Below are positions 63,643 through 64,000 of a stretch of DNA of 64,000 nucleotides, piece by piece. Made by a program: the position numbers and the translations under genes. Source of the stretch: Channa striata (Eukaryota; Chordata; Actinopteri; Anabantiformes; Channidae); the NCBI GenBank assembly GCA_033026295.1, contig CM065185.1, positions 7,192,001-7,256,000 on the forward strand. Reading direction: 5' to 3'. Under the pieces are notes generated by a model. That model ran no database searches, was not told the DNA's origin, and saw nothing but the letters and a program-made list of their open reading frames with translations. Within the stretch, counting starts at the first letter, position 1; each line of letters opens with the position of its first letter.

Positions 63643-63662
63643 GGGGGAGGGGGGGGGGGGGG
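63643..63662. repeat. Poly-G run
   Basis: About 19 of 20 bases are G (one A), within the presumed first intron of the 63 kb gene. Such runs can form quadruplexes and are prone to sequencing length error. Confidence 0.8.
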
Positions 63663-63916
63663 CATGAGAGGAGGAGGTTGTTAACCAAAACTGGAATTAT
63701 GTAATCAGGATGTTACTCGACCTTATCAGGTTTCTGAACAGGTGAATTAAAAACTGGAATGATAACCCATTCACTTACCAGAACAATGGGTTTAGAAATT
63801 TTATATGATTTCTTAGCACATAGCCTAATCAGTCAATTATATATGTATGTTATGGACATATCAAACAGTCGTGGAGATGCTCGCAAAGTCTTTTATTTGC
63901 ATCAATATTTTACAAG

Positions 63917-63988
63917 ATGAATCCGAGCAGTGTTGTTGTGCTTGTGATATTGTTGTGGTGCGACGGCTGTGCCAGCATGGCCGACTGT
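63917..63988 (+). CDS. Candidate signal-peptide exon, partial gene at window edge
   Basis: ATG at 63917 opens 24 codons ending Met-Ala-Asp-Cys, directly followed by GTGAGT, a strong donor at 63989. The peptide has a short polar start, a hydrophobic core (VVVLVILLW) and small residues before the end, as in a secretory signal peptide. The pattern of a signal exon ending in -DC recalls the first coding exon of class B receptors such as the PACAP receptor, but this is too short to assign. The acceptor upstream (TTTTACAAG) is weak. If joined to the 63275 donor the reading frame differs, so it may instead follow a 5' UTR exon. Confidence 0.35.
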
Positions 63989-64000
63989 GTGAGTGCACAG

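Noticed and set aside
1..64000. tRNA, rRNA, CRISPR or viral sequence
   Set aside because: No T-loop-like motif with a matching acceptor stem, no regularly spaced repeats and no viral polymerase, capsid or integrase motif were seen by eye.

Overview
The window is a stretch of teleost fish nuclear genome, probably percomorph-like. The evidence is split vertebrate genes with GT-AG introns, abundant (GT)n/(CA)n microsatellites, small DNA-transposon and SINE relics of fish type, and coding sequences that align residue by residue to vertebrate GRAMD2, ABHD17A, SEMA6B and a GPR35-type receptor. Nothing looks prokaryotic or viral.

Layout. Bases 1-750 may be the tail of an upstream transcript and 750-4090 is non-coding. 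A + strand GRAM-domain gene of the GRAMD2A/2B family runs from 4415 to 9039 (13 coding exons rebuilt here), with its 3' UTR to about 10.3 kb. It converges on abhd17a on the - strand (coding 17608 to 13763, four coding exons, 366 aa, 5' non-coding exon near 19.3-19.45 kb). The two transcripts appear to end at opposing poly(A) signals only 8 bp apart. A GC-rich probable first exon of sema6b lies near 20.7-21.1 kb, followed by a 12.4 kb intron. The sema6b coding exons (16, about 893 aa) run from 33513 to 45649, with a 3 kb 3' UTR. A rhodopsin-class receptor most like GPR35 lies on the - strand at 50.6-51.5 kb. Then come about 11 kb without a recognisable gene, and a CpG-rich first exon on the + strand at 62.7-63.3 kb, with a possible signal-peptide exon at 63917-63988 cut off by the window edge.

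The genes are not a pathway; they are neighbours in a vertebrate linkage group. SEMA6, ABHD17 and GRAMD2 family members are also loosely linked in human (SEMA6B and ABHD17A on 19p13.3; SEMA6D, GRAMD2A and ABHD17C on 15q; SEMA6A and GRAMD2B on 5q23). The GRAM gene here may therefore be the 19p-type ohnolog. In function they act at membrane interfaces: ER-plasma membrane contact (GRAMD2), protein depalmitoylation (ABHD17A), axon guidance (Sema6B) and metabolite or lipid sensing (GPR35-like).

Two single-base frameshifts, one in the GRAM gene (around 6580) and one in sema6b (around 40102), sit inside otherwise perfectly conserved exons. They are more likely consensus errors than two dying genes, but they would break automatic annotation. 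I found no convincing previously undescribed system. The points most worth checking are the ohnolog, the 36-residue glycine tract in Abhd17a, the GT microsatellites that serve as splice-acceptor tracts in sema6b, and the QRY motif of the receptor. All exon coordinates were worked out by eye from splice consensus, phase and remembered family homology; none was tested with transcripts.
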